The notes beneath the pieces are model-generated. The model made no database searches. It was not told where the DNA came from and saw only the letters and a list, made by a program, of their open reading frames with translations. A program made the position numbers and the translations under genes. A stretch of DNA of 64,000 nt from Vitis vinifera (lineage: Eukaryota > Streptophyta > Magnoliopsida > Vitales > Vitaceae), in assembly GCF_030704535.1 (NCBI RefSeq), contig NC_081822.1:1560001-1624000 (forward strand), given 5' to 3'. Of this stretch, positions 1 through 10,760 are shown piece by piece (positions within the stretch are counted from its first letter, which is position 1; every line of letters begins with the position of its first letter).

Positions 1-1565
1 CTTACTTAAGCAACTATCTCTAACAAATTATTTGGTCCTATTTGTTATTAATGGGATCAAGAATACTTTCAATAAGAAATATATTGAAGAGTTGGTGCAG
101 GGTAATAATGGGATCAGAGTTTATGAAAAGTCTGATCTAAAATTCCTAAAAAAAAATTAGCCTTTTATTATTAAATCAACAATGATCCGGTAAAAGGGGA
201 TTTAAGCTAGGTTCAATAGAAAATAAGACAATTATGTTTTGGACCTACTTGAGTAAAAAAATTAAGCTTTGGTCTGTATAAGTTCACCATTTAAGTTCAA
301 GATCTAGAAGAAGTGTGAAAATTGATAGGAAGGATATGAATTTTTTATCTTTCAAAAAATGATATTTATTGACTATGAAAAAAGGAAAGTAGAAAAGCAT
401 TAATTTAAATTTTATTTATTTTGTAAACCTCAATAAAATTTAATTTAATTTAGTGATTTGGAAAAAAATATACCATTTTCCAAAAACATAAAAATAAAAA
501 TAAATTATTATTATTATTATTATTTAAAAATCAAACATCTTAGAAAATATCTATCTTTAAAATTGTGTATATAAAAAATAACTAAAAATATGTCAAAATT
601 ATTTTTTTTAAATGATGTATTTTTAGAATATATTTAAAAAAAATTAGTTTTCTAAAAATAATGAATTTTCAAAATAATTATTAAATAAATAAATAAAAAA
701 GTTTATCAAATATTATGATAGAAAATACTCAAAATAGTTTTGAAATGCATATTGGTTTCTTCATATTTTATATTATTTTTATCAATTATATAATTTTTAT
801 GTGTCAAATCTTAAGTTTTTGGCTAATTGGGTCAAAAGCACAATTATGCCGGGGGGAAATATGGATGGAAAAGTTGTTGGTTAGGAACTTAGGACACAGA
901 TTATAAACTTTTTGTACGTGGTATGCCTACCTTTTTTGAAATATTTCCAATCGCTTTTATAGACAAGACGAATTGTTGGAAGTATAGCATCGAACAAGTA
1001 GACGTAGCTGTTGACTTGTATGGCGAAACAATGTTCTATCAAATCGGTCAAACTCTCCCATTTCTGGCCGCTTCTCCAGTTCTCCTTCGTGATTGATAAC
1101 GAGGTGAGGCCCACATCCCAACATATCATATCTTACATGGGCTGATGATTTTCCTACGTGGCCATCAAACAAATAAAGAAAAATGGAAAGGGAGAATCAC
1201 GGCCACATAAAAATAAAATAAAATTTAAATGTTAGATTTTTAACTTTGGAAACAAAACACGTACATTTTGGAAAAATTTCCAAAAACTAGTCTCTCTACC
1301 CATCACTCCTACCCCCCATCACCTACTTATTTTTATTCTCTCTACCCATCTCTCCTACTCCCATCACCTACCTATTTTTATTTTTATTTTTGACACGTCA
1401 GAGAGCATCATGATTATCTTAAAAAAAAAAAACACCTTTGAAATGTGGCAACCAACCACTGGCACATGATTTATTTATTTTTTCAATTTACTAGCTTCAT
1501 GAAATTTTTTTAATTTCAATTTTTTTCACCACTTCATATTAATTGATTTTTATTATTTTATTGAT
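1..1565. other. AT-rich intergenic DNA, no gene recognised
   Basis: This stretch is mostly A/T with many homopolymer runs and a short TTA/ATT microsatellite near 505-525. The only less AT-biased part is about 885-1175, which has overlapping short minus-strand frames but no recognisable domain. A TATAAAAG-like string lies there on the minus strand near 955-962, so it may be a decayed promoter or 5' region. At about 1292-1385 a 48-49 bp segment beginning TCTCTACCCATC is repeated twice in tandem. I see no gene I can support. Confidence 0.6.
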
Positions 1566-2442
1566 ATTTTAAACATAAAATAATAATTTATGATAAATAA
1601 TTAATGAAAATAAATTGAATATTAAAATAAATACATAACTAATAAATGTAGAGGTTTAGGATATAAGATCTTTTATATTATGTTAAAAAAATATTTATTT
1701 ATTTTATAAATCTTATTATATTGTGATCTTATTTTATTATTTGTATTTTTAAAAATTTTAAAAATTTCATGTGACAATCAAAATTAATGATCACGACTTT
1801 ACCTTTTTGATCATGGTTCTAAATTTTTGATTGATTAAAATATTTAATTGTTTATTGGTTAAAATATTTAATTGTTTATTTATATGAAATAAAAATATAT
1901 TTTTCATAACAAATTGTATTTAATAATTTATATTAATTTTTTAAAATTTTATTAAAACTTTAATTTTTTACTTACCAAGTACTGAAACCAATTTAGAGTG
2001 TTTAGGAAGGTGTTAATTTTTTTTTTGTGTACTTCAAAGATGTGTAATTTTAGTATGCAAAAATATTAAAGATACTTGAAAGATGTATAAATTTAACATG
2101 GAAAATTTTTAAATCTGTTATAAAATATATAGTTTATTTTATATTTTATATAAATAAAAAATTAAATATCTTTACCAAGAAAAAAGTTAAAATCATAATA
2201 AAAAGGCTAGAACTATGATTATTGATTTTGATCTTCACATGAACATATAAAAATTTCAAAAAATATATACAATAAAATAATATGGCAACAATATTTTTAT
2301 TTAATTTAAATATGATAAGATTTATAAAAATAAATAAATATTTTATTATTTTTATTTAATATTGATATATAAAATCTTATATCGTATACTTCTAAATTTG
2401 TTCATGTATTTATTTTTTTATTAAATTTATTTTCATTAATGA

Positions 2443-2502
<60 letters not shown>

Positions 2503-2515
2503 ATTTTATGATTAA
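1566..2515. repeat. Foldback-type inverted repeat (about 0.95 kb), likely MITE or foldback element
   Basis: The left half, read forward from about 1570, matches the reverse complement of the right half, read back from about 2515. Shared blocks include ATTAATGAAAATAAATT, an AAATAAATACAT block, a GATATAAGAT block, a TATTTATTTATTTTATAAATCTTAT block and a TTCATGTGA-GATCAAAAT block. Arms are roughly 400 bp with a loop around 1990-2100. An (AT)n run at about 2447-2498 interrupts the outer right arm. There is no coding capacity. This is best explained as a non-autonomous foldback or MITE-like insertion; the family is not identified. Confidence 0.65.
2447..2499. repeat. (AT)n microsatellite
   Basis: An uninterrupted alternating AT run of about 50 bases. 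It sits inside the right arm of the foldback repeat and probably expanded after insertion. Confidence 0.95.
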
Positions 2516-2559
2516 AGTGTTTATAAATAATTTAAAAATAAATATGAAAAACATATTTT

Positions 2560-2900
2560 ATTTTTATTTGATATAAATAAAAATTACAAATTTTAACAAT
2601 GCAAAATATTAGAACTAAAGCTAAGTTTTTATCTTTTATAATTAAAAATATTAACATTTTAACTAAAATAAAAGAAGTTAAAAACACAGTTAATTAAGAT
2701 CATAAACAAAAAAACTAAAATTATGATTATTAACTTTAAATTTTATATGAAAATTTAAAAATTTTAAAAATATAAATAATTAATAATATGACAATGTAAC
2801 ATTATTTATAAAATAAATAAATATTTTATTTAATAGGAACATAGAAAATCTCATGTTATAAACCTTTATTTTTTTATTTTTATATTAAATTTGTTCTCCT
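2560..2900. repeat. Third, direct copy of the foldback right arm
   Basis: The segment repeats, in the same orientation, motifs of the right arm at about 2190-2400: an ACTAAAATTATGATTATT block, a run of AAATTT(T)AAAAAT, an AATATGACAA block, TAAATAAATATTTTATT and an AAATCT-ATG-TATA block. One left arm is therefore followed by two right arms, which suggests a nested or tandem insertion. No coding capacity. Confidence 0.5.
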
Positions 2901-3627
2901 ATTTTCTTATTAGGCTTTCACCTTATAAATTAGTTGTGTACACATTATTTTTTTTAAAGAAAATATAAGAAAAAAATTATAATTATTGTTTTTATTATAG
3001 AAAATAAAAAAATCAAATTTAACCAAATTTAACTAAGATTCTTGCAATTTTTTTTGTAAATTATTTTAATTTTGTATATGAAAAATAAAAAAATAAGTTA
3101 AATAAATTAAAAATAACATATGAAATAATTCAATGGTTTTAATCTATCTTTTGTATTATTTTTCGTCTTCTACTTTTTTTTTTCCCCTTCACATTTTTTG
3201 AAACTTAAACATGATAAAAAAAAAAAAAATAGTTTTAGTTTGAGATTAGATTAGCTAAATTCAAAATTTAAATTGATTTTTTTTAATAGGAATTTAATTA
3301 TGGCATAACCAAAAGGAAAATGTGATCGTATCTGGAATTAAAGATCAAAATTGTTATTTAATAACAGGTAAACGATTAAAAAATTATCTAAAAACATCTG
3401 ATTGACGCAATCAACCACGTGGCGACAAAAGAGTTTAGGTGAACATGCGGCTCTCACGCAATATAATCTTGGCCCGCTTGTGTTTTAGACGCGGGCCGGA
3501 CTGGCCCATTTTCAGCCCATAATATTTGGGATAAGTAGAATAAAATCCAAAAATCAAAGGGAAAACAGCCAGAACCCCAGGTGAGCAAAGACCAGCTATT
3601 CCGTCTATTTTTTTGTGTCATCACGCC
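2901..3627 (+). other. Upstream region of the DNL zinc-ribbon gene
   Basis: AT-rich to about 3400, then more balanced. The last 150 bases contain an ACGTGGC core near 3417, GGCCCGC and GGCCCATT-type motifs around 3470-3510, and a plausible 5' leader. Such GGCCCA motifs are common in plant housekeeping promoters. No clear TATA box was found. Confidence 0.4.
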
Positions 3628-4660
3628 ATGGAAGCTCTGAGTTCCTCTGCAACAATCATAGCTGCTTCATCGTCATCTCCATCGATTTTCTCCCCAAGGA
3701 AAAGAGACTCACCAAGATTCCTTCGAGTCAACGTTTCTCCAAAAGGTAAGATCTCACCACAGCATCTGCCATCATTTCTGATTTCTTTCGTTTTCTTTTC
3801 TCTTTTTGTGAAATTAACAATAGAATATGGTTTTGAATCAGATAACGGGAACGATTCCGATGTCCGATCCGAATCGGATGAGTCAAGCTTGGTTCCCATC
3901 CTGACGAATCGTACTCTCTCGAAGGTGAGTTCCTGTTAACGAAATCCTGTTCAATTTTTATTTTTATAGTAATTTAGGGTTTATTTTTTAGGCTTATTTT
4001 TTTTGGAAATTTTCTTAGGATGCGGCGATGGGGTTGGTTCTGAGTGCGGCGTCGGTGAGAGGTTGGACGACGGACTCTGGTATGGAAGGTCCTTCGGTTC
4101 CGGCGGCGGCGGAGGCCCGATCCAGTACGGAGAGGATCTCAACCTTCCCGTGGTCCCTCTTTACCAAATCGCCACGTCGAAGGATGCGCGTTGCCTTCAC
4201 TTGCAATGTTTGCGGTCAGCGGACCACTCGTGCCATCAATCCTCATGCTTACACCGATGGAACCGTTTTCGTCCAGGTAATTTTTTCTCCCTGTCCTCTG
4301 TTTGGTTGATGGGAAAAGATAATAGAAAAATAAAATAAAATCAATATCTTGTTTTATGTTATTTGTTTCCAAATAATGAAAACAACTTGCCTGAATAAAG
4401 CATTATGTAAGGCTCAATTGAAAGAGGTTTCTGTTTTCTCAGCTGCAATTATAGTTTCTTATTGTGAATGGCGTGTCCGTGATTTGCAGTGCTGTGGATG
4501 CAATGTGTTTCATAAACTGGTGGACAATCTGAATCTTTTTCATGAGATGAAGTGCTACGTGAACCCGAGCTTCAATTACAGTGATCCAAGAGGGGATGTG
4601 GGCTTCAAGTATCTTGATATGGATGATGATAATAACAATGACGTCTTTCCTATCTTTTGA
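3628..4660 (+). CDS. DNL-type zinc-ribbon protein, organelle-targeted (Zim17/HEP family)
   Basis: Predicted exons are 3628-3745, 3842-3924, 4019-4276 and 4490-4660, with GT-AG introns throughout and phase kept, giving about 209 aa. The first 35 residues are rich in Ser, Ala and Arg and look like a plastid or mitochondrial transit peptide; residues 40-65 are acidic. The zinc ribbon has Cys129-x2-Cys132 and Cys154-x2-Cys157, followed by the family signature Asp-Asn-Leu at 165-167. In this family the protein binds organellar Hsp70 and keeps it soluble. The start was chosen as the first in-frame ATG after an apparent leader, in good context (GCCATGG). The acidic C-terminal tail (DDD-NNND) is of a kind common in plant members. 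Which organelle is served is an inference. Confidence 0.88.
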
Positions 4661-6275
4661 GGTGAAAGAATTGCTTATATACTTGTACATTTCCTATATC
4701 ATACTTAGAAACTGATTTTAATTGCATCTGTAAATATATTGTCACTATTGGTTTACATGGGGTGTTCAATTAATAATTCAGAGTTGGATCCTTTTTAGAT
4801 GATTTGGGTCACCAGGTTCATTACTTAATACTTGGTTTATATCTGTTTATATTGGAAATAATGTAAGAACTTTGTCCAGCATCCAGGTCCCTCCTAATTT
4901 GATGCACTCCTATTTGTTGTGCTTTAGTTCTCATCATTTACAGAAAGATCTTGAGGGGTAAGCTATATGGATTAGGAATTTAACTTTAGGTCATGGCTAT
5001 ATGCATTGGAGTTTTTAATCATTGTCTTTCTTGAAGATATAGAAACTATGTGGATTCTACTTTTGAAGCTCCTAAAGTTGCAGTTTCTAATTCTGTGTTG
5101 CAGTTGTAGTGGGTTTTTTTCTTTTGTTAGAAAGTTGGTATTATTGGTACCCAATAAACTATATATTAGATTTAGTTTCATAGTTGGAAGTGAAAATGAA
5201 ATTTAGATGGAAAGATTGATGACCTGTTATTGAATAGTCTAAAGGGAACAAACCATCTTGTATAACAACACTTCATTGGCTGTGCAAGAAGAACCTGTAT
5301 TATGCTTGATGAAAATGTAGGGATAATGGAAGAGATGAAACATGGAAATTGAGTAAGATATAAGGTAAAAAGAAGCGAGATTGAATTTAGGGCCTATAAT
5401 GCTCTTTATCATGAGATCTTCAGTAGTTAGATTCAAGGACCAGTTTCTGTGTGGTTTTGTTCCTTCCAGGCAGTAGTTCAGTTCATTCAACTTGCTGAAT
5501 CAGAAAATAGGATATGTTATTAAGTATGATCAAAACTGAATGTTCATGAATACTTATTTCTCCAGACATTCAGCTTAATCTCTGAAATGATTTTAGAAAA
5601 TAGTAGCTTAACCATGAGCATGGTATTATTGAGTTGAAATATGCAACATATAGCTTAGAAACCTATTGTTAAGTGTGGCTGTTGGGGATGTCATTTATGT
5701 TTGAATGGTTAAGTTTTCTATCTTTCTTGAGATCCTTGACCTCAGAGGTGTAACATTTAGTGTCCAATAGTGCAAAATTAGAGTTTTCTCTTTTACCAAG
5801 AGAAAAGAAAAAAAAAAAAAAAAAAAAAAAAAAGAGCAAAAAGGACAATAAAAAATCCAAACAGTGTTGGCTTGTCCAAAAAATGTATTTGTGTACCTTG
5901 CAAAGAAGTCTAAAATAGGTGCCATCTCTAGAATGGGGTTAATAAATTTTTAACATGTACTCACTTGTTATACTTTCCATAATTTTGGGTTGTTTATCTT
6001 GATTTGCAGGAAAATACTAAGATCTAAGGTAAGGTAGGTGCTAAATATTTTATTAAAGCTAAAACTTGTAGTGATTATTTAAGCTGACATTTCAGTACTA
6101 AATGTGTGTTGGATAAACATGAAGATATCACATAAGTGGTACATGGATTGCCTGTTTAACACAGATATACATAGACAATTAACTGAGCAATCTGTTCCAG
6201 ATTGATATTCCAAGGATCACGAGGGCCCATACTAACCCATAAACATTTTTTCATCTTTAGAAATGTAGATGTGGG
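4661..6275. other. Intergenic DNA downstream of the DNL gene
   Basis: Moderately AT-rich unique sequence. It includes the likely 3' UTR just after 4660 and a poly(A) run at about 5809-5833. Short frames here show no family resemblance. No gene supported. Confidence 0.5.
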
Positions 6276-6470
6276 GCAAGTTGCTGCAAGTTTTTTTTGA
6301 TAAGTAAGCACAGAATTCATTCAAAGAAGGCAAAAAAGCCCCATAGTATACAGGACGTATATAAGGCAGCTAAGACCTTACAAGCAAAAAAAGACCAAAA
6401 ACTCACCACCCCTTAACTGGAGGCTAACCACTCCAGGAATCCTATAAGGGAATGCAAGTTGCTGCAAGTT
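6276..6470 (-). mobile_element. 5'-truncated LINE-like insertion with 17-bp target duplication
   Basis: A segment of about 160 bp (6293-6453) lies between two identical 17-bp copies of GCAAGTTGCTGCAAGTT at 6276-6292 and 6454-6470. On the minus strand the insert ends in TTACTTATC followed by a run of A, which is typical of the 3' tail of plant L1-type LINEs. Long target duplications and a poly(A) end indicate target-primed reverse transcription. No coding sequence is present, so it is a severe 5' truncation or a SINE. The perfect duplication suggests a fairly young insertion. Confidence 0.8.
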
Positions 6471-8980
6471 GATTCAATTAAGATGCCATTTGGCTGATTC
6501 TTTTTCTAGACAGACTCTATCAACAGTTGGAAGAAGTTGTATCCCTGGAAATAAAAAAAGTACTTGGTGGTTTAAGATTAAACAATTGAACATGATAGAT
6601 TAGAGATGATTTTTTTGAAATCAGATTTTAGTGGTGCCTCTTTTTTTGTTTCCCATTAAGTCCTACTTGATGTAAGACAACCCTAGGATAGTTGTCTACA
6701 CTCAAATAGGTGGGCTAGGGTTTTTATTTTTTAGGATGTAGGGAGAGAAACAAGGAATCAAGTTTATGGTAGAGAAAAAAAAAAAAAACCTTCTAGAAGT
6801 TTTACCTAAAAGAAAATTAATGGAGTTTCACTAAGGATTGCAACACTTGTAATAAAAAAAACATAATATTATTAACATCAATCAATTCTAAAGTCTACTA
6901 GGATTCTAATAACTTATTCAAACTTTGATTCTAATTATCTTATAACAATTGACTTTAACAAATGCTAATCCTAACTTGACTCCAACAAATACTAATCCTA
7001 ATTTAATTTCATTAAATACTAATTTTAATTTAATTCCAAGTTATACTAATCTAACTCTCTAATTGCAACTTGCAACTAATACAAATTCACTACAGGTGGT
7101 ACTCATTTATCCTTGCTTCAGCCACTAAACATTGTTGTTGAGAATAACATCTGTGTAATCATAGCTAGGAGAAAGCTTCAATTCACTAATTTTTATGTTC
7201 CTGGTTGTTTTAGTGCCAATTCTTGGAGTGTACCTACTTTGTCATGAAATTCTTGGTTTCAGCCTTCGTTGTTTACAAATTTCGATATGTGAGGGTAGAA
7301 AAAATACATAATGGTTCGACCTTTATTGTGTGAAACAGATGCATGTGTAGAAAACAGAAATTGGGTCTGTGGTGGAGGGCAGGACTTTGAGACGTGTGGT
7401 TTAGGTGGTGTATTGAGATGAGGGGGTAGGCGTGGTCCTTATGTCTAAAATATCTTCTACATTTCATTAGAACTGGCTAGGAAAGCAATGCAAAGGAATC
7501 TTTTGAACCTCATAATCGTTTAAAAAAACTAGGTCTCCGAAAATGAATTGTTTGTTTCCTATTAAAATATGAATTTCAAGTTTTGCTGTTGGATATTTAA
7601 GATCATGCTTATACTTGGAACGGAGTGTAATAGAATATGGTTATGGGAAATCTATCCCATTTCTCGTTTTAGTACTTTCTATGTTTGGATGATTTTAAAT
7701 TGCAGTCTCATGAAGAGTTTTTTTCCTGTCATTTTCATTTTTATCGTCACTTTTATTCCTAACGCACCAAACGCAGCCCCAAGACACCTGGAGTTGTTAG
7801 CGACGAATTTTTATGATAATTTTCGGCTCGGGAAAAAAAATGTGGCGTGAATTTGTGTACGAATAGGGTGAGGAGCTAAAATGAAAAATATTTATTTCCG
7901 CTTGATGTTGTTACTCTAATCGGTTTGGCATTGTCTTGTTTCCCTGTCGTATCGTTTCAATTATATATATAATAATAATGAAAAATATTTTTCATAAAAA
8001 ATGAATTATAAAATGTGTAATATTTATTTCAAGGTTTAAGAGTTGGGGGTCGGGTCACCCTCCCACAGCCGGACGAACCCAGTAACCGCCATCCTTATGT
8101 ATAAACCCAACTCAGTAACCGTACCGGACAGTTCTTTAATATGTCTAATTTTAGTAGATGATTCTAACGTTCAGGGAAAGATCTCGCCCATTAAGCCTTT
8201 ATGTGGTTGACCAGAAGTAACCAATGAGATTCTAGCATTTAATTGGACTTTCGCACCTTACTCCATAATAATCTCGTCTGTTTCCCACTCCTCCTATCAG
8301 AACTGCATAATGATATAAACGAACAAAAATGACATAAAAGAAGAAAAAACCTTCATTTATCTTTGGGAATTTCCTGAAGTTATTCTGGTTAATTGTTTTT
8401 GCAATATCTCCCAAATCTAAGTTAAACAAAAAATAAAAATAGTAAAAGACATAACTGGATGGCTAGGTATTAGGAATTAGGATCAGCATAAATTTGTCCA
8501 AGGAATGGCCCGAGAATCTTGCTCGAAGGCAAAGCATTTTTCTTCCTACGATTACCGAGAAACGCGACGCCACTTTTTGTCTCTGTATTGTAGAATCATT
8601 GTCTTCGGATTTTTAAATCCTTGATGATGTTGGAAATTATCTCTACTCCATGGACTGGGGAATTTCTTAAAGAAAATAATACGTGGCTTCACCTCGTGCA
8701 CTCACCCCTTACTTTATAATTCTTTCATATCTTCAAGTTTAATGAGAGATTAATATCCAATGATTGTCTGCTTGGCACTTTCATTATGATTTGATGAATT
8801 TGTCCACTTTTCTGTTTTATCATATTTTCTTTAATTGTAATCCATAGCAAGGAGGCGGAGAGGAAGTAAAAGACTCTTAGTTTCAGCATTTGGCATTTTG
8901 TAAGAGAGATATTTTGTTGTCCCTATCTATTTATTTTTCTATCCATTTGGTCCAGTGATACAGTTAAATCACAAGAAAGT

Positions 8981-9013
<33 letters not shown>

Positions 9014-9364
9014 TCACGAGAAATCAAATATGTTTTTATTTTGAGTTCAATAAGAATGTTATAATATGTTTAGATATTTTTATTAAAAGAATTTATAAAT
9101 TTAAAAGGAAAATCTAATAAGGTAATGGTATGTTTTAGCGATTGAGTTTGAATAGGTCTGAAATCAAAATAAAATTCTCAAATTGGAACTTCAAATTCAA
9201 ATAAAATTATGGATTAACTCTAACTTCAGTTTTTCAACTTCTTAAAGGCACAAACAAACATATATCTAACATCCCCAACTCTAAATCACACAATCAGAGT
9301 TGCAAAACCAATCCTCATTGGAAAAATTTTCCACCTCCCACATTCTCAACCTCACATCAGTACA
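6471..9364. other. Intergenic DNA with simple repeats
   Basis: About 2.9 kb without a recognisable gene. An AT-rich stretch at 6900-7060 has short, weakly repeated motifs (CTAATCCTAA and TTTAATT). A short GC-richer patch lies at about 8040-8110, and an (AAT)n microsatellite at about 8983-9012. Open frames near 7569-7850 and 8232-8429 have no recognisable motif and are probably chance. Confidence 0.5.
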
Positions 9365-9601
9365 GCCATGCCACGTCAGAGGATAGCATCCAATCCAACC
9401 AATAGCAGGCATCCTCTGCAGATAACCCATTTCTCCACCCATCCCATCCTCCTTTATCTCATACAAATACAAACCACACAAATCAAAAAACACCACCTCA
9501 CCGCAAGTCTTCGCTTTCTATTAAATCATCCCCACACCCTCCTCTTCTTCTGATTTCTTCCCTTGCAACCAGACACACTCACTCAGAGACAGTTGAAGGA
9601 A
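9365..9601 (+). promoter_or_regulatory. Plastocyanin promoter and leader
   Basis: The region just upstream of plastocyanin contains a CCACGTCA element (9371-9378, ACGT core), a CCAAT motif near 9390, and a GATAAC I-box-like element near 9421. These are typical of light-regulated photosynthesis genes. A C/A-rich leader runs to the ATG. Assignment rests on motif presence and position only. Confidence 0.5.
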
Positions 9602-10108
9602 ATGGCCATCGTCACCTCCGCCGCAGTCGCCATCCCCTCATTCACCGGCCTCAAGGCCTCCGGCGCAACCATGACCCGCGCTGCCGCCACCGTCAAGACC
9701 ATCACCGCACCGGCCCCGAGGCTCGTGGCCAAGGCTGCACTGAAGGACGTGGGAGTGGCCGTCGTCGCCACCGCCGCCAGCGCTTTGCTCGCCAGCAATG
9801 CCATGGCCATGGAGGTCTTGCTCGGCAGCAGCGACGGAGGCCTGGTGTTTGTGCCGTCGACCATCACCGTCCCCGCCGGAGAGAAGATCACGTTCAAGAA
9901 CAATGCTGGCTTCCCTCACAACGTTGTGTTCGACGAGGATGAAGTTCCGTCCGGCGTCGACGTATCGAAAATCTCGATGTCCGAAGAGGATCTGTTGAAT
10001 GCACCTGGAGAAGTGTACTCTGTGACTTTGACCGAGAAAGGTACCTACAGTTTCTACTGTTCTCCTCACCAGGGTGCTGGTATGGTGGGAAAGGTGACCG
10101 TTAATTAA
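9602..10108 (+). CDS. PETE: Plastocyanin precursor, chloroplastic
   Basis: Single exon, 168 aa. Plastocyanin is the blue-copper protein of the thylakoid lumen that carries electrons from cytochrome f to photosystem I. Residues 1-69 form a bipartite transit peptide: an Ala/Thr-rich stromal part, then a hydrophobic lumen signal ending in an Ala-x-Ala type site (NAMA). The mature protein of 99 residues starts MEVLLG, the family's usual length. All four copper ligands are present at mature positions His37 (FPHN), Cys84, His87 and Met92 ([10 protein letters not shown]). The coding region is GC-rich against its surroundings, as is common for highly expressed photosynthesis genes. The start ATG lies 13 codons inside a longer open frame and begins a normal [10 protein letters not shown] transit peptide. 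Convergent with the phospholipase D gene. Confidence 0.97.
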   Translation: MAIVTSAAVAIPSFTGLKASGATMTRAAATVKTITAPAPRLVAKAALKDVGVAVVATAASALLASNAMAMEVLLGSSDGGLVFVPSTITVPAGEKITFKNNAGFPHNVVFDEDEVPSGVDVSKISMSEEDLLNAPGEVYSVTLTEKGTYSFYCSPHQGAGMVGKVTVN

Positions 10109-10744
10109 GTTAGTTTATATGAATGACGATGAATTTGCAAGGAACATCTCATATGTTTTCTCCTTTTGTTTTGTTTTTGGGTGTATGGTAGCTGTTGTTT
10201 GTAATAGAGTTTACCGATCTGAATGAAGGGGTGGGTTGAGAAGATGTATAAGGTGAGAAGTGAGCTCATATTAAATGCCTTTGTGCATTCCAATTTCTTC
10301 GTGTAATTGTAGTTCTGTGTGATAATAAACCAAGCTCATCTTATACACCACCTAAGATAAGATATCCCCGCAACCCACAATAACAACTTCCAATAAAAGA
10401 ATTACAAGAGAAATTCAAAGAATTCAACATTCAGTTAGTAAGAAAATTACAAGGAATGACAACATCCAAAGCAACCCTGTAAGCTGTGGATGAATTGATT
10501 CTAATAAGAGCCAATTTTATGAAGACAGATGGGGAGGCTTGGTGGTTAGAGCACTGGAAGGGTGGTATAAGTTCTCTCCCTCTTTTAGTTCCAAAGAGAT
10601 TACATGGAGATACAAATATGGCAATTAGTAGGGGTCTATGCGGTCATCAAAATACAGAGATGAATGGAGAGGTTATGTACTATGTAGTTAGAGCGTTTCA
10701 AACAGAACACATCAAAATACAGAGATGAACGGAGAGGTTATGGA
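10109..10744. other. Spacer between convergent plastocyanin and PLD genes
   Basis: Holds the 3' ends of both genes. An AATAAA signal for plastocyanin lies near 10324. Minus-strand 3' UTR of the phospholipase gene probably occupies the right half, including part of a 65-bp-period duplication. Nothing else was seen. Confidence 0.55.
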
Positions 10745-10760
10745 CTATGTAGTTAGAGCA
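10645..10760. repeat. 65-bp-period tandem duplication reaching the PLD stop codon
   Basis: About 51 bases starting CATCAAAATACAGAGATGAA at 10645 are repeated from 10710 with few changes. The right copy ends in the last codons and stop of the phospholipase D gene (minus strand, stop at 10745-10747). The left copy is a non-coding duplicate of that tail, about 65 bp downstream of the real stop. Confidence 0.85.

Noticed and set aside
881..1172. Minus-strand frames in a less AT-rich island
   Set aside because: Two overlapping frames disagree and neither shows a known motif. A decayed exon is possible but unsupported.
9638..10069. 143-codon minus-strand frame opposite plastocyanin
   Set aside because: An antisense shadow. 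The plus strand has all copper ligands and a normal transit peptide.
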